Shown one piece after another: positions 18,852 to 28,691 of a DNA stretch of 64,000 nucleotides (within the stretch, counting starts at the first letter, position 1; every line of letters starts with the position of its first letter). The notes beneath the pieces were generated by a model. It did no database searches, was not told the DNA's origin, and saw only the letters and a program-made list of their open reading frames with translations. Made by a program: the position numbers and the translations under genes. The DNA is from Pseudooceanicola pacificus. GTDB lineage: Bacteria > Pseudomonadota > Alphaproteobacteria > Rhodobacterales > Rhodobacteraceae. The stretch spans positions 558,001 through 622,000 of the forward strand of contig NZ_WNXQ01000001.1 of assembly GCF_009789075.1 (NCBI RefSeq), given 5' to 3'.

Positions 18852-20366
18852 CTATTTCTCGTCGCCTTTGACGGTATCTTCGCCCTCGGGCGGCAGGACT
18901 TCGGCGTCCGCCACCTCGGGATCGGCGGCCGGCAGCGTCGGCATGGGGGCCGGTTCGGGCGGCACGGGCGCATCGGGGCGGGGCTCTTCGATCTTGCCGA
19001 CGATCATCGGCAGCATCTCGGAACTCATCGGCGTGGAATATTCGCCGGCCGTCGCCTTGCGCCAGGACAGGGTGTCGAAGGCCTCGCAGTTGTCGCAGAT
19101 CGGCGTCCATTGCGAATGCACGTGGTGGCAGCTGTCGCAAACCCATTGCGGGCCGCGCGGGGCCATGACGGCGCGGGTCAGCCAGCCCTTGACCACCGCA
19201 TCCGACGATCCCTGCCCGCGCTCGATGGCGGCCATGATGGTCAGGGTCCGGGCGTCGGGTTCCTCGATTGCCAGGTCGCCCAGGGCGCGCTTGGCGGCGG
19301 GGAAATCCTCGGCCGCGATGTTCAGCTCGGCCAGCAGCAGGCGGGTCTCGCGGTTCTCGGGGTGGATCTTTGTCAACGTCTGGAACCGCTTGAGCCGGGC
19401 GGCCGGGGTTTCGTCCGGCACGATGGCGGAGAAGGCGGCGGCGAGGTCGGGATGCGGCAGGGCATCCCAGGCCTTTTTCAGAACCCGGGTCGCGTATTTC
19501 GGCTTGCCCTGTTCGACATAGCCGCGCGCGGCCATCACGGCGGCGGGGATCAGGTCGGGCGACAGGCGGTTGGCCTCGATCGCGGCCTCGCGCGATTCGA
19601 TCGAATGGCCCTCTTCGAAGACGCCGCGCGCCTCGGACAGGGCCAGCACGGCGTCGCGCCGCTTGTGCACGTCGCGCGGCAGGGCCCCGTGGCGCAGCTT
19701 GGCGTTCAGCGTGGCGCGGGCGCCTTTCCAGTCGGCGCTCTGGGCCTGGAGTTTCAGCAGGGTGTCCTGCACCTCCTGATGTGCCGGCTTCAGGGCAAAG
19801 GCCTTCTGCGCCAGCTTCATCGCCGTGTCGGTGTCGCCCTCGGCCAGCTTCTGCTTCATGATCCCGCGAATGCCGACAAAGCGGGTGCGGTCGTCGGTCA
19901 GCAGCAGCTTGTAGGCCTCGGTCGCGCGGCGCTTGTCGCCGGTCATCTCGGCTGCCTGGGCGGTGATCAGGTTGGTCAGTTCCGGCCGGTCGAGGTATTT
20001 CCGCGCCTTGTTCGCCTTGGCCATCGCCAGCCGCCCCTCGCCCGAGGCAAGCGCCAGCATCCCCTCGCTCAGCGCCTGGAAGCCCTTGCGCTCGCGATTG
20101 CGGTCGAAATAGCGCGACAGCGCGGTCTCGTCGCCGTTGATGAACCGCAGCAGCGCGATCAGCAGGCCCAGCAGCTTGAGGAACAGCCAGACCGCAAGCA
20201 CCAGCAGCAACATGGCGATCACCGACTTGATCGGCGACAGGTTGAATTCCATCCCGCCAAAGGCGATCCGCACCCCCCCGTCGAGTTCGAGCAGGTAGCT
20301 CGCCCCGAGCGCCGCGGCGGCGACGATCACGACGAAGAGGACAATTTTCACGAGCGACCAGATCAT
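18852..20366 (-). CDS. HemY-like tetratricopeptide membrane protein with C-terminal zinc ribbon
   Basis: 504 residues. Two N-terminal membrane helices (about 3-25 and 38-65) carry the HemY_N signature. A long cytoplasmic or periplasmic TPR-type helical region follows (for example KAFALKPAHQEVQDTLLKLQ). Near residue 405 a CxxC...CxxC element (CDSCHHVH, ICDNC) suggests a zinc ribbon, followed by a Pro/Glu-rich tail. Despite its name the role of HemY_N proteins is unclear; they cluster with hemD and Mic60 in alphaproteobacteria, as here. Start 20366 is chosen over a TTG at 20390. AAGGA lies 10 nt upstream. Confidence 0.85.
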   Translation of the reverse strand: MIWSLVKIVLFVVIVAAAALGASYLLELDGGVRIAFGGMEFNLSPIKSVIAMLLLVLAVWLFLKLLGLLIALLRFINGDETALSRYFDRNRERKGFQALSEGMLALASGEGRLAMAKANKARKYLDRPELTNLITAQAAEMTGDKRRATEAYKLLLTDDRTRFVGIRGIMKQKLAEGDTDTAMKLAQKAFALKPAHQEVQDTLLKLQAQSADWKGARATLNAKLRHGALPRDVHKRRDAVLALSEARGVFEEGHSIESREAAIEANRLSPDLIPAAVMAARGYVEQGKPKYATRVLKKAWDALPHPDLAAAFSAIVPDETPAARLKRFQTLTKIHPENRETRLLLAELNIAAEDFPAAKRALGDLAIEEPDARTLTIMAAIERGQGSSDAVVKGWLTRAVMAPRGPQWVCDSCHHVHSQWTPICDNCEAFDTLSWRKATAGEYSTPMSSEMLPMIVGKIEEPRPDAPVPPEPAPMPTLPAADPEVADAEVLPPEGEDTVKGDEK

Positions 20367-20432
20367 GCGGGCGAAATCCTTGCGTTCCAAGTTTGCGGGC
20401 GCGGGCCGCCGTTGCGGCCCGGGCCGTCCGGG

Positions 20433-21719
20433 TCAGCCGGCATTGAGTTGGGCCGAGAGATCTTCGGCGGCGGTAACGGCCTTGTGCCGGGCGGCAGCGC
20501 TGTCGATCCAGTTCGCCATCTCGGCCCGTCCCGCGTCGGGCAGGGTGTCCAGCTCGGCCAGGGTATCGCCCAGGCGGCCGGCCTTCAACGCGGCCTCGGC
20601 GCGGCTGAGGATGGCATCGGGGTCGTTGCCTTCGCGCGGCTCCAGCGAGCGGGCGCCCAGCTGCGTGCGCAGGAAATCCCCGACCGAGGAGATGCCGCCA
20701 TCCTCGGCGGCGCGCACGGCCTCCAGCGCGCGGCGGGCGGCTTCGGGGAAGGTATCGCGCAGGGTCGACATCGAGGTGACACCGGATTCCGCCACGGCGG
20801 CCAGTTCCTCGGGCACCTGCTGCCCGGCGGCCTGCAGGTCGCCAAGCGCGCCGGCAAAGCCGGTGCCGCTGTCCAGCGCCGAGAGGATCCGCGTCAGCGC
20901 GGCGCGGCGCAGCGTGGTCTCGGCGGTGGCCGAGGCGTCGGCCTCCATCTGCTGGGCCTCGGCGATCAGGTCCTCGACCTCCTTGCGCTGGTCGGCCATC
21001 GCCTGCTGCAGGCGGGCGAGTTCGGCCTCGTAGGCGGCGATCGCCTCTTTCGAGACGCCTTCCGAGATCGGGCGTTTTTCCAGCGCGGTGATCCGGTCCT
21101 GCAGGGGCGCAAGGCCGCCAGAGACCTCATCGACCCGGGCGGACAGGCCATCGACCTTGTCGGACAGGGCCGAGATCTCGCCGCTCAGACCGCTGAGGTC
21201 GGGGCCCTTGGCGACGGTATCCTTAAGCCCGGCAATCTCGCTGCCCTGGCTGGCCTGGGTATCCGACAGTTCGGTCAGGCGGGTTTCGACACCGCCGGCG
21301 GATTGCTGCTGCATGTACCAGGCCGCGCCAAATCCGATGGCGGCGGCGACGATCCCGCCGAACAGGGCCGGGAAGAATCCGCCGCGGGACTTGGCGGGCG
21401 CGGGGGGTGGCGCGGGTTCGTGCACCGGCGCGGCAGGTTCGACACTGACGGCGGCTTCGGCGGGTTCCGGGTCTTCGGCCGGGATCGTATCCTCGACCGG
21501 GTCGATCACCTCGGCGTCCTCGACGGGCGTGGCCAGCGGCTCACCCTCGGGGCGGGGATCGTGTTCGGGAACTTCCAGGTCGGTGGCTTCGGGCGTCTCG
21601 GGCGTTTCGGCACCGGGTTCGGGCATCACCACCTCGTCCGCGCTGGCGGTCATGGTGTCCTGGCCCGCGTCAGGCGCGGTATCCTCGGCCCCGTCCTGGG
21701 ATTTCTTTTTGCCCGCCAC
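20433..21719 (-). CDS. Alphaproteobacterial Mic60/mitofilin-like protein (COG4223)
   Basis: 428 residues: an acidic, proline-rich cytoplasmic N-terminus (1-110), one membrane helix (about 115-133, FPALFGGIVAAAIGFGAAW), a coiled coil (about 150-255, LSDKVDGLSARVDEVSGGL), and a C-terminal mitofilin signature domain. Alphaproteobacterial Mic60 homologues bend the inner membrane and can tether it to the outer membrane. Its place between hemD and hemY is the conserved family context. It begins with MAGKKKSQDG, a typical basic start. Confidence 0.85.
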   Translation of the reverse strand: MAGKKKSQDGAEDTAPDAGQDTMTASADEVVMPEPGAETPETPEATDLEVPEHDPRPEGEPLATPVEDAEVIDPVEDTIPAEDPEPAEAAVSVEPAAPVHEPAPPPAPAKSRGGFFPALFGGIVAAAIGFGAAWYMQQQSAGGVETRLTELSDTQASQGSEIAGLKDTVAKGPDLSGLSGEISALSDKVDGLSARVDEVSGGLAPLQDRITALEKRPISEGVSKEAIAAYEAELARLQQAMADQRKEVEDLIAEAQQMEADASATAETTLRRAALTRILSALDSGTGFAGALGDLQAAGQQVPEELAAVAESGVTSMSTLRDTFPEAARRALEAVRAAEDGGISSVGDFLRTQLGARSLEPREGNDPDAILSRAEAALKAGRLGDTLAELDTLPDAGRAEMANWIDSAAARHKAVTAAEDLSAQLNAG

Positions 21720-21789
21720 TGATTGACCCTTTCGATTCCGACTTCGCTGCCCGGCAGCATTTCGACCTTACTCGGCGCACAACGCGCCC

Positions 21790-22509
21790 TCAACCCGCCG
21801 ATCCGTCCAATGCAGCGTGATACTGGTCTATGGTAGTCTCCAGCATGGCATCGGCATCGGGCCGCCCGGCAATGGCGCATTTTGTCCACCGTAGAGGGGA
21901 TAGCGCCGTCTGGACATGGGGGCTGATCGCCGCCGCGAAAACAGGCGCCCGCAGAATTCCCGCCGCCTGCGCGACAATCAGTGCCGCGCTGCGCGGGGAA
22001 TAAACCGGCAGCACAACCGGCCCGGGCGCGGCCAGCAGCCTGCGCGCTTCGGCTGTCAGCGCCACTTCGTCCTGGCGGTAGAGCACGGCCGAACTGGCCG
22101 TCAGCCCCGCCGCGCGCAGGCGATTCACCAACGCGCCGCGCACATGGGCGCCGTGCAGATGCATCCAGTGGCCGCCGGGCCGGTCGGTGACGATCCGGTC
22201 GGCCAGATCGCTGACATTGCCCGCCGCTGACACCGCCTGCACCCCTTCCGCGCGCGCCAGATCGGCCGTCGCCTCGCCCACGCAGTAGCAGGGCAGCACC
22301 GGCCCGCCGAGGGCCTGCCACGCCCGCACCCCGTTGCGCGAGGTGAAGATCAGGCCCCCCACGCCCTCCATCGGCGGCATCGCATCGGCAAAGGCAATGC
22401 GCAGCACCGGCGCGATCTCGATCCGCGGCGCGTCAAGCCGCGCGCGCAGGGCGGCGGCGACCTCGGCGGAATCGCCTTCGGGCCGGGTGAGCAGGATCGC
22501 GGGCGTCAT
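21790..22509 (-). CDS. hemD: Uroporphyrinogen-III synthase
   Basis: 239 residues. It has the two-lobed HemD fold: N-terminal [33 protein letters not shown], and C-terminal [15 protein letters not shown] followed by [15 protein letters not shown]. The enzyme cyclises hydroxymethylbilane to uroporphyrinogen III in the cytoplasm, the branch point to haem, chlorophyll and cobalamin. It heads the hemD-mic60-hemY group and is divergent from tsaD with a 71-bp gap. Sequence identity in HemD is low across bacteria; context raises confidence. Confidence 0.87.
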   Translation of the reverse strand: MTPAILLTRPEGDSAEVAAALRARLDAPRIEIAPVLRIAFADAMPPMEGVGGLIFTSRNGVRAWQALGGPVLPCYCVGEATADLARAEGVQAVSAAGNVSDLADRIVTDRPGGHWMHLHGAHVRGALVNRLRAAGLTASSAVLYRQDEVALTAEARRLLAAPGPVVLPVYSPRSAALIVAQAAGILRAPVFAAAISPHVQTALSPLRWTKCAIAGRPDADAMLETTIDQYHAALDGSAG

Positions 22510-22580
22510 GGGGCATCCCAGTTGTTCGCAACGGGTTCAGGTGTTACCTGCCTGACATATCTCGTGCAACGGTCAGGGCA

Positions 22581-23672
22581 ATGACGGGCGAGTCGATCCT
22601 TCTTGGGCTGGAAAGCAGCTGCGACGACACGGCTGCCGCCGTAGTGCAGGGCGTGCCCGGCAAGACGCGCATCCTGTCGTCCGTCGTCTTCGGCCAGGCC
22701 GAGCTGCACGCCGCCTTTGGCGGGGTCGTCCCCGAGATCGCCGCCCGCGCCCATGCCGAAAAGCTCGACACCTGCGTGCGCATGGCGCTGGAGCAGTCGG
22801 GCAAGCGGCTGTCGGACCTTTCCGCCATCGCCGTGACCTCGGGCCCCGGGCTGATCGGCGGCGTGCTCTCGGGCGTGATGTGCGCCAAGGGGCTGGCCGC
22901 CGGGGCGGGGCTGCCGCTGATCGGGGTCAACCACCTGGCCGGCCATGCGCTGACGCCCCGGCTGACCGATGGCGCCGCCTTTCCCTATCTGATGCTGCTG
23001 GTCTCGGGCGGGCATTGCCAGTTCCTGATCGTGCGCGGCCCGGGGGAATACCGCCGCCTGGGCGGCACCATCGACGACGCCCCGGGCGAGGCTTTCGACA
23101 AGACCGCCCGCCTGCTGGCCCTGCCCCAGCCCGGCGGCCCCTCGGTCGAATCCGAAGCGCGGCATGGCGATCCCGAACGGTTCCGCTTTCCCCGCCCGCT
23201 GCTGGACCGGCCCGGCTGCGATTTCAGCTTTTCGGGGCTGAAGACGGCTCTGCTGCGCACCCGCGACGGGGTGATGACCGACAACCGGCTGAAACGGCGC
23301 GACCGGGCCGACCTCTGCGCCGGGTTCCAGGCGGCGGTGGCCGAAGTGCTGGCGGAAAAGACCCGCCGCGCCATGACGATCTACATGAACGACAAACCCG
23401 CCGCCCCGCTGCTGGCCGTCGCCGGAGGAGTCGCGGCCAACCGCACGATCCGCGCCGCGCTGCTGGAGGTGGCATCGGAATTCGACGCGGCCTTCCTGGC
23501 GCCGCCGCTGGCGCTGTGTACCGACAATGCGGCGATGATCGCCTATGCCGGGCTGGAACGCTTTGCCGCCGGAGAGGCCGACGACATGACCCTTGCCGCC
23601 CGCCCCCGCTGGCCGCTGGACCGCACCAGCCCCGCCCTGCTGGGCAGCGGCAAGAAGGGGGCCAAGGCATGA
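22581..23672 (+). CDS. tsaD: tRNA N6-threonylcarbamoyladenosine transferase
   Basis: 363 residues. [12 protein letters not shown] at the N-terminus, metal-binding His118-x3-His122 (NHLAGH), [21 protein letters not shown] and [15 protein letters not shown] are all TsaD hallmarks. It transfers the threonylcarbamoyl group from TC-AMP to A37 of ANN-decoding tRNAs, working with TsaB and TsaE; tsaE is at 34264. The stop overlaps gpsA by 4 bp (ATGA). Confidence 0.96.
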   Translation: MTGESILLGLESSCDDTAAAVVQGVPGKTRILSSVVFGQAELHAAFGGVVPEIAARAHAEKLDTCVRMALEQSGKRLSDLSAIAVTSGPGLIGGVLSGVMCAKGLAAGAGLPLIGVNHLAGHALTPRLTDGAAFPYLMLLVSGGHCQFLIVRGPGEYRRLGGTIDDAPGEAFDKTARLLALPQPGGPSVESEARHGDPERFRFPRPLLDRPGCDFSFSGLKTALLRTRDGVMTDNRLKRRDRADLCAGFQAAVAEVLAEKTRRAMTIYMNDKPAAPLLAVAGGVAANRTIRAALLEVASEFDAAFLAPPLALCTDNAAMIAYAGLERFAAGEADDMTLAARPRWPLDRTSPALLGSGKKGAKA

Positions 23673-24631
23673 CCGGCGTGATCGGGGCGGGCGCATTCGG
23701 CACCGCATTGGCGATTTCCCTGTCCCAGGACGGCGATCCCGTCACGCTCTGGGCCCGCAACGCAGACCATGCCGCCGCGATGCGGGCCGGGCGCGAGAAT
23801 GCGGCCCGCCTGCCGGGCGCGCGCCTGCCGGACAGCCTGTCCGTCACCGCGGATATCACCGCCCTGCCCGCCACCGGCCCGCTGCTGCTGGCCGTGCCGA
23901 TGCAGCAGCTGCGCGCGATGACCACGCAACATGCCGCCGTGCTGGCCGGGCGGCGCGTTGTCGCCTGCTGCAAGGGGATCGAGCTGTCTACCGGGCTCGG
24001 CCCTTCGGGCGTGCTGGCGCAGACCCTGCCCGACAGCACCCATGCCCTGCTCACCGGGCCCGGCTTTGCCCGCGACATCGCCAGGGGTCTGCCGACGGCC
24101 ATGTCGCTGGCCTGCGCCGATCACGACGTGGCGCGCGCCCTGCAAACGGCCCTGTCGACCGCGAACCTGCGGCTCTATCGCACGCCCGACACCGCCGGGG
24201 CCGAGATCGGCGGCGCGCTCAAGAACGTCATCGCCATCGCCTGCGGCGCCGCCATGGGCGCCGGCCTGGGCGAAAGCGCCCGGGCCGCCCTGATGACCCG
24301 CGGCTATGCCGAGATGCAGCGCCTGGCCCTGGCCCGGGGCGCCCGGGCCGAGACGCTGGCCGGGCTGTCGGGCTTTGGCGATCTGACGCTGACCTGCACG
24401 TCGGAACAGTCGCGCAACTATGCCTTTGGCCTGTCCATCGGGCGGGGCGCGACATTCGATACCAGAATTACCGTCGAGGGCGCCGCCACAGCCCGCGCGG
24501 TGGATGACACCGCACGCGACATGGCGCTCGACATGCCGATCACGGGGGTCGTGGTGGCCCTGATAGACGGACGCATTGACATGTCCCGCGCGCTGGACAT
24601 GCTGCTCTCGCGTCCGCTCAAGGAGGAATGA
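23669..24631 (+). CDS. gpsA: Glycerol-3-phosphate dehydrogenase [NAD(P)+]
   Basis: 320 residues. The Rossmann motif [10 protein letters not shown] is at residues ~6-15, and [33 protein letters not shown] and [17 protein letters not shown] are GpsA signatures, including the catalytic Lys. It makes sn-glycerol 3-phosphate from DHAP for phospholipid synthesis. ATG 23669 overlaps the tsaD stop. The N-terminus is very short, with the Rossmann strand starting at residue 4. Confidence 0.95.
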   Translation: MTGVIGAGAFGTALAISLSQDGDPVTLWARNADHAAAMRAGRENAARLPGARLPDSLSVTADITALPATGPLLLAVPMQQLRAMTTQHAAVLAGRRVVACCKGIELSTGLGPSGVLAQTLPDSTHALLTGPGFARDIARGLPTAMSLACADHDVARALQTALSTANLRLYRTPDTAGAEIGGALKNVIAIACGAAMGAGLGESARAALMTRGYAEMQRLALARGARAETLAGLSGFGDLTLTCTSEQSRNYAFGLSIGRGATFDTRITVEGAATARAVDDTARDMALDMPITGVVVALIDGRIDMSRALDMLLSRPLKEE

Positions 24632-24903
24632 ATGCTGATCGCCCTGTTCGCCAAGGACAAACCCGGTGCCCTGCAGGTCCGCAAGGACAACCGCGATGCC
24701 CACCTGGCCTATATCGAAAAGACCGGCGTGGTGGCGCAGGCCGGCCCCCTGCTGGACGACGACGGAGAGATGAGCGGATCGCTTGTCATCCTGGACGTGG
24801 CCGACATGGCCGCCGCGCGGGACTGGGTCGTGGGTGACCCCTATTCCAAGGCGGGGCTGTTTTCCGACGTCTCGCTGGTCGCGTGGAAGAAGGTCATCGG
24901 CTG

Positions 24904-24904
<1 letters not shown>
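24632..24904 (+). CDS. YciI family protein
   Basis: 90 residues, directly abutting the gpsA stop, with AAGGAGGA just upstream. It is a ferredoxin-like YCII fold: LIALFAKDKPGALQVRKDNR, HLAYIEKTGVVAQAGPLLDD and GSLVILDVADMAAARDWVVGDPY. The conserved Asp of DPYSKAGLF and a His in the first half match the putative active site of the family. The function is unknown; some members act as small dehalogenase-like or stress proteins. It overlaps the next start (TGATG). Confidence 0.85.
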
Positions 24905-25323
<419 letters not shown>

Positions 25324-25398
25324 CTGCCTGACAAAACGCTGGCCCGGCGCAAGGACCCGTTGCATAGTCCCCCCGCTGGCACAGGCAGGAGGACAGCA

Positions 25399-25794
25399 AT
25401 GGGTTTCGTAGAGGTACTTGCGGCGGCGGCGGCCGGCTTTGCCATGGGCGCGGTCTGGTACATGACCTTTTCCGGCGTCTGGCTCAAGGCGACCGGGCTG
25501 GAGCTGGACGAAAAGGGCCAGCCTGTGGAAACCGGCAGTTACGGGCCCTTCGTGGTGGCCGGCATCGCGATGATCCTGGTGGCCGGGATGATGCGCCATG
25601 TCTTTGCAATGTCGGGGATCGACGGCGCGGGCGAGTCGCTGGTGGCCGGCCTGGGCATCGGCGCCTTCTTCATCACGCCCTGGGTCGCCATGAACTATGC
25701 CTATGCGCAGCGCCGCCCGATGCTGACGATCATCGACGGCGGCTATTCGGTGCTGGGCGCCGGGGTCATCGGTCTGGTGCTGGGCCTGGTCTGA
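25399..25794 (+). CDS. DUF1761 domain-containing membrane protein
   Basis: 131 residues, AGGAGG 6 nt upstream. Four hydrophobic helices can be seen: 3-22, 46-66, 74-94 and 108-128. The conserved AGFAMGAVWYMTFSGVWLKA start and FFITPWVAMNYAYAQRRPML are typical of DUF1761. An inner-membrane location is clear, but no function is known. It ends at the edge of a structured intergenic region. Confidence 0.8.
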   Translation: MGFVEVLAAAAAGFAMGAVWYMTFSGVWLKATGLELDEKGQPVETGSYGPFVVAGIAMILVAGMMRHVFAMSGIDGAGESLVAGLGIGAFFITPWVAMNYAYAQRRPMLTIIDGGYSVLGAGVIGLVLGLV

Positions 25795-26034
25795 AAAGGC
25801 GCTTTCCGGTTCCGGGCAAGGGCTGAGAGGCGCCCCTGTCGCATGCAGCCTGGTCCTGTCCGGGGATCGGTTATCCTGGTCCGGGGAGGCATGGCACCGC
25901 GAGCCCGGCGACAAAGCCTTGTTGACGGCATCCTGAACCGCTGGCCCGGCGAACATCCCGGCCCGGCTGCAAGATGCGTAGCGGAGGGCCCGACCTTGGC
26001 CGGAACCCTCTACCACCCCGCGTGCTCCCTACGC
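25794..26034 (-). ncRNA. Candidate structured non-coding RNA (possibly 6S-like)
   Basis: The gap between two convergent genes has no convincing frame but nested complementarity. On the minus strand: a 5' hairpin GCGTAG (26029-26034)/CTACGC (25976-25981) with GAGGG/CCCTC and CCGGCC/GGTCGG inside; then TGCAGCC (25965-25971)/GGCTGCA (25844-25850), CCGGGAT (25955-25961)/ATCCCCGG (25860-25867), and CGGTT (25936-25940)/AACCG (25868-25872). The 5' strand carries a 14-nt bulge GTTCGCCGGGCCAG resembling the E. coli 6S bubble (GTTCGC..CGGGCCAG). A GGCGC/GCGCC stem followed by TTTT at 25794-25797 suits a minus-strand 3' end. Candidate promoters are TTGCCC-N17-TATACG (~26080-26110) and TTGACA at 26050-26055. 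The family is not proven, and most helices also form on the plus strand. Confidence 0.5.
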
Positions 26035-26163
26035 ACCACACGCGAAATCTGTCAAAGGATCCGGCCGTCCTGGCCCGATGCCGAAACGTATAACCCCTGC
26101 ACAGGGCCGGGGCAAAACAAGAGTGTCTAGGATTGTAGCGATCCGACGCGTCGGCCCGGCCGC

Positions 26164-26505
26164 TCAGCCGTAAATGGCTTCCTTGCCGAAATGCTTGGTC
26201 AGCATGTAGTAGATCACGGCGCGGTACTTGTTGCGCTCGGATTTGCCGTAGGTCTCGATCACCGAGTCCAGCGCCTCGTCCAGTTCCGGCCCGTCCTTCA
26301 TGCCCAGCTTCTTGATCAGAAAGTTCTTCTTGACCGTCTCCAGCTCTCCGGGCTGCGAGCTGGCCACCGTGCTGGCGTCGGCGTCATAGATCGACGGCCC
26401 GCAGCCGATGGTCACCTTGGTCAGCAGCGCCATGTCCGGCGTGATGCCGCATTTGGATTTCAGATCTTCCGCGTAGCGCGCAATCAGATCGTCACGTTTT
26501 CCCAT
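26164..26505 (-). CDS. DUF2853 family protein
   Basis: 113 residues. It matches the DUF2853 pattern: RDDLIARYAEDLKSKCGITP, LLTKVTIGCGPSIYDADAST and IYYMLTKHFGKEAIYG at the C-terminus. Small, soluble, helical, of unknown function; homologues are annotated as hypothetical in many Rhodobacteraceae. GGGAG lies 8 nt before the ATG, and two tight inverted repeats precede it in the leader. Confidence 0.82.
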   Translation of the reverse strand: MGKRDDLIARYAEDLKSKCGITPDMALLTKVTIGCGPSIYDADASTVASSQPGELETVKKNFLIKKLGMKDGPELDEALDSVIETYGKSERNKYRAVIYYMLTKHFGKEAIYG

Positions 26506-26523
26506 GATTATTCTCCCACGTTA

Positions 26524-26575
26524 TGGCCAGCCCCCTGGCCATTGTCCCCATTTGGTGGGGTCACGTTAGCCCCAC
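26524..26575 (-). promoter_or_regulatory. Hairpins in the DUF2853 leader
   Basis: TGGCCAG-CCCC-CTGGCCA (26524-26541) is a perfect 7-bp inverted repeat. Next to it, GTGGGG (26555-26560)/CCCCAC (26570-26575) competes with CCCC (26546-26549)/GGGG (26557-26560), giving two exclusive stems. They sit 19-70 nt upstream of the start, where an operator or a leader switch could act. Confidence 0.45.
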
Positions 26576-26649
26576 AATCCCCGGGCACAAAGGGAAAAAT
26601 CTGCGAAAATAACAGCTTCCGGTTGACCCTCACGTCAGCTTTGCAGGCT

Positions 26650-27120
26650 TCAGTCGAGATAGGCGCCAGTGTTGCGGCCGTGATCGGTACGGCTGTCCAG
26701 CTCGACGTCGCGGGCCGACCAGCGGTCGATCACGCCGCCAGCGTTGCGGCAATGGCTGCTCTCGATCTCTTCCGCGGCGGCGATCCCGAAATCGCGATGC
26801 TCGATCTCATGCGCCAGCAGGGCGGCCTCGAACCGCTCCCACTCGGCCCGCAGGGCGGGGGGCAGGCTGTCGGGCGCCGCGTGGCGCGGCATGACGATCC
26901 GGGTGCGCAGCGACACCTCGCAGCGGGCGGACCATTCGATGTACCAGGTGGTGTGGGCCCAGTAGTCGTTGGGGCCCTTGGCATCCATCTCGTCGCGCAG
27001 GCCCTGACTGTCGAGGGCGGTGACGGAATAATGCTCGACGATATGCGCGCTGGCCACCTCGGCGGCTGCCGGCCCGGTGAGGGCCAGCAGGGCAAGGGAA
27101 GCGGCCAGCGCAGGCCGCAT
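26650..27120 (-). CDS. DUF922 domain-containing secreted protein (putative zinc peptidase-like)
   Basis: 156 residues. Signal peptide [20 protein letters not shown], then a DUF922 domain: VTALDSQGLRDEMDAKGPND, ARCEVSLRTRIVMPRH and LLAHEIEHRDFGIAAAEEIE. The HEIEH motif resembles a metallopeptidase HExxH. Periplasmic. The start overlaps the ahcY stop (TGATG). A protease activity has not been shown for the family. Confidence 0.8.
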   Translation of the reverse strand: MRPALAASLALLALTGPAAAEVASAHIVEHYSVTALDSQGLRDEMDAKGPNDYWAHTTWYIEWSARCEVSLRTRIVMPRHAAPDSLPPALRAEWERFEAALLAHEIEHRDFGIAAAEEIESSHCRNAGGVIDRWSARDVELDSRTDHGRNTGAYLD

Positions 27121-28520
27121 CAGTAGCGGTAGTGCTCGGACTTGAACGGCCCTTCGGGTGCGACACCGATATAGGCCGCCTGATCCGGCGCCAGTTTGGA
27201 CAGTTTCACGCCGATCCGGTCGAGATGCAGGCGCGCGACCTTTTCGTCCAGGTGCTTGGGCAGGATGTAGACCTTGTTCTCGTAGCTATCGCCCTTGGTC
27301 CACAGTTCGATCTGCGCCAGAACCTGGTTGGTGAACGAAGCCGACATCACGAAGGACGGATGCCCGGTCGCATTGCCGAGGTTCAGCAGACGCCCTTCGG
27401 AGAGCAGGATGATCTTGTTGCCCGAGGGCATCTCGATCATGTCGACCTGTTCCTTGATGTTGGTCCACTTGTGGTTCTTCAGCGCGGCAACCTGGATCTC
27501 GTTGTCGAAGTGGCCGATGTTGCCGACGATGGCCATGTTCTTCATCGCGCGCATATGCTCGATGCGGATCACGTCCTTGTTGCCGGTGGTGGTGATGAAG
27601 ATGTCGGCGCTTTCGACCGCGTCTTCCAGCGTCACCACCTCGAACCCGTCCATCGCGGCCTGAAGCGCGCAGATCGGGTCGATCTCGGTCACTTTCACCC
27701 GGGCGCCGGCACCGGCCAGCGAGGCCGCCGAGCCCTTGCCCACGTCACCATAACCGCAGACCACGGCAACCTTGCCGGCCATCATGGTGTCGGTGGCGCG
27801 GCGGATGCCGTCGACCAGCGATTCCTTGCAGCCGTACTTGTTGTCGAACTTCGACTTGGTGACGCTGTCGTTCACGTTGATCGCGGGGAAGGGCAGCAGG
27901 CCCTTCTTCTGCAGCTCGTACAGGCGGTGGACGCCGGTCGTGGTCTCTTCGGACACGCCCTGGATCTCTTCGCGCTGCTTGGTGAACCAGCCGGGCGAGG
28001 CCGCCAGGCGCTTCTTGATCTGGGCGAAGAGGTATTCCTCTTCCTCCGAGGTCGGCACGGCGATCAGGTCGGTTTCACCGGCTTCGACGCGTGCACCCAT
28101 CAGGATGTACATGGTGGCGTCGCCACCGTCATCGAGGATCATGTTGCAGGTGCCACCCTCGCCGCCGAACTGGAAGATCTTGTCGGTATAGGTCCAGTAG
28201 TCCTCAAGCGTTTCGCCCTTGATGGCGAAGACCGGCGTACCGCTTTCGGCGATCGCGGATGCGGCGTGGTCCTGGGTCGAGAAGATGTTGCACGACGCCC
28301 AGCGCACATCGGCGCCCAGCGCGACAAGCGTTTCGATCAGCACGGCGGTCTGGATGGTCATGTGCAGCGAGCCGGCAATCCGGGCACCCTTCAGCGGCTG
28401 CGCCGCACCGTATTCCTCGCGCAGGGCCATCAGGCCGGGCATCTCCGTTTCGGCAATGTCCAGTTCCTTGCGGCCATATTCGGCCAGATTGATGTCCTTG
28501 ACGATGTAGTCCTTCGGCAT
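27120..28520 (-). CDS. ahcY: Adenosylhomocysteinase (S-adenosylhomocysteine hydrolase)
   Basis: 466 residues. [49 protein letters not shown] and NAD-binding [15 protein letters not shown], with the C-terminal KSEHYRY, are diagnostic of SahH. It splits S-adenosylhomocysteine to adenosine and homocysteine, removing the product inhibitor of methyltransferases. It has the ~40-residue insertion (about 150-195) seen in many bacterial forms. AGGAG lies 8 nt before ATG 28520. I saw no SAH or SAM riboswitch in the 170-bp leader. Confidence 0.97.
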   Translation of the reverse strand: MPKDYIVKDINLAEYGRKELDIAETEMPGLMALREEYGAAQPLKGARIAGSLHMTIQTAVLIETLVALGADVRWASCNIFSTQDHAASAIAESGTPVFAIKGETLEDYWTYTDKIFQFGGEGGTCNMILDDGGDATMYILMGARVEAGETDLIAVPTSEEEEYLFAQIKKRLAASPGWFTKQREEIQGVSEETTTGVHRLYELQKKGLLPFPAINVNDSVTKSKFDNKYGCKESLVDGIRRATDTMMAGKVAVVCGYGDVGKGSAASLAGAGARVKVTEIDPICALQAAMDGFEVVTLEDAVESADIFITTTGNKDVIRIEHMRAMKNMAIVGNIGHFDNEIQVAALKNHKWTNIKEQVDMIEMPSGNKIILLSEGRLLNLGNATGHPSFVMSASFTNQVLAQIELWTKGDSYENKVYILPKHLDEKVARLHLDRIGVKLSKLAPDQAAYIGVAPEGPFKSEHYRY

Positions 28521-28691
28521 GTGCCGTTCTCCTGTGCGGATTCCGATTGCCCTCGCCTTAGCAGACCGCCCCTCATGGCACAATCTTGGTGGGGTATGGA
28601 GGAGGTCTGGCCCGGGTCTAATAGGGAAAGTGCTCCGCATTTACACGCAGGCATGGATTGGGTAACCCATCGGCATTGCCGGAGACCCCCG

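Noticed and set aside
19110-21722. Plus-strand open frame of 870 codons
   Set aside because: Antisense to the hemY-like and mic60 genes; low-complexity product of a GC-rich third frame.
25801-25870. TPP riboswitch (CTGAGA motif)
   Set aside because: Only the short GGGCTGAGA-like piece is present. The second conserved half of THI elements is missing and no thiamine gene follows.
25843-26130. Plus-strand frame of 95 codons in the structured gap
   Set aside because: Proline/arginine-rich product without ribosome site or domain; the region is better explained by RNA structure.
27132-28691. Upstream extension of the HD hydrolase frame
   Set aside because: It runs antisense through ahcY. The HD protein starts at 28692 with its own ribosome site.
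28521-28691. SAH or SAM riboswitch ahead of ahcY
   Set aside because: I looked for the conserved cores in this leader and did not find them.
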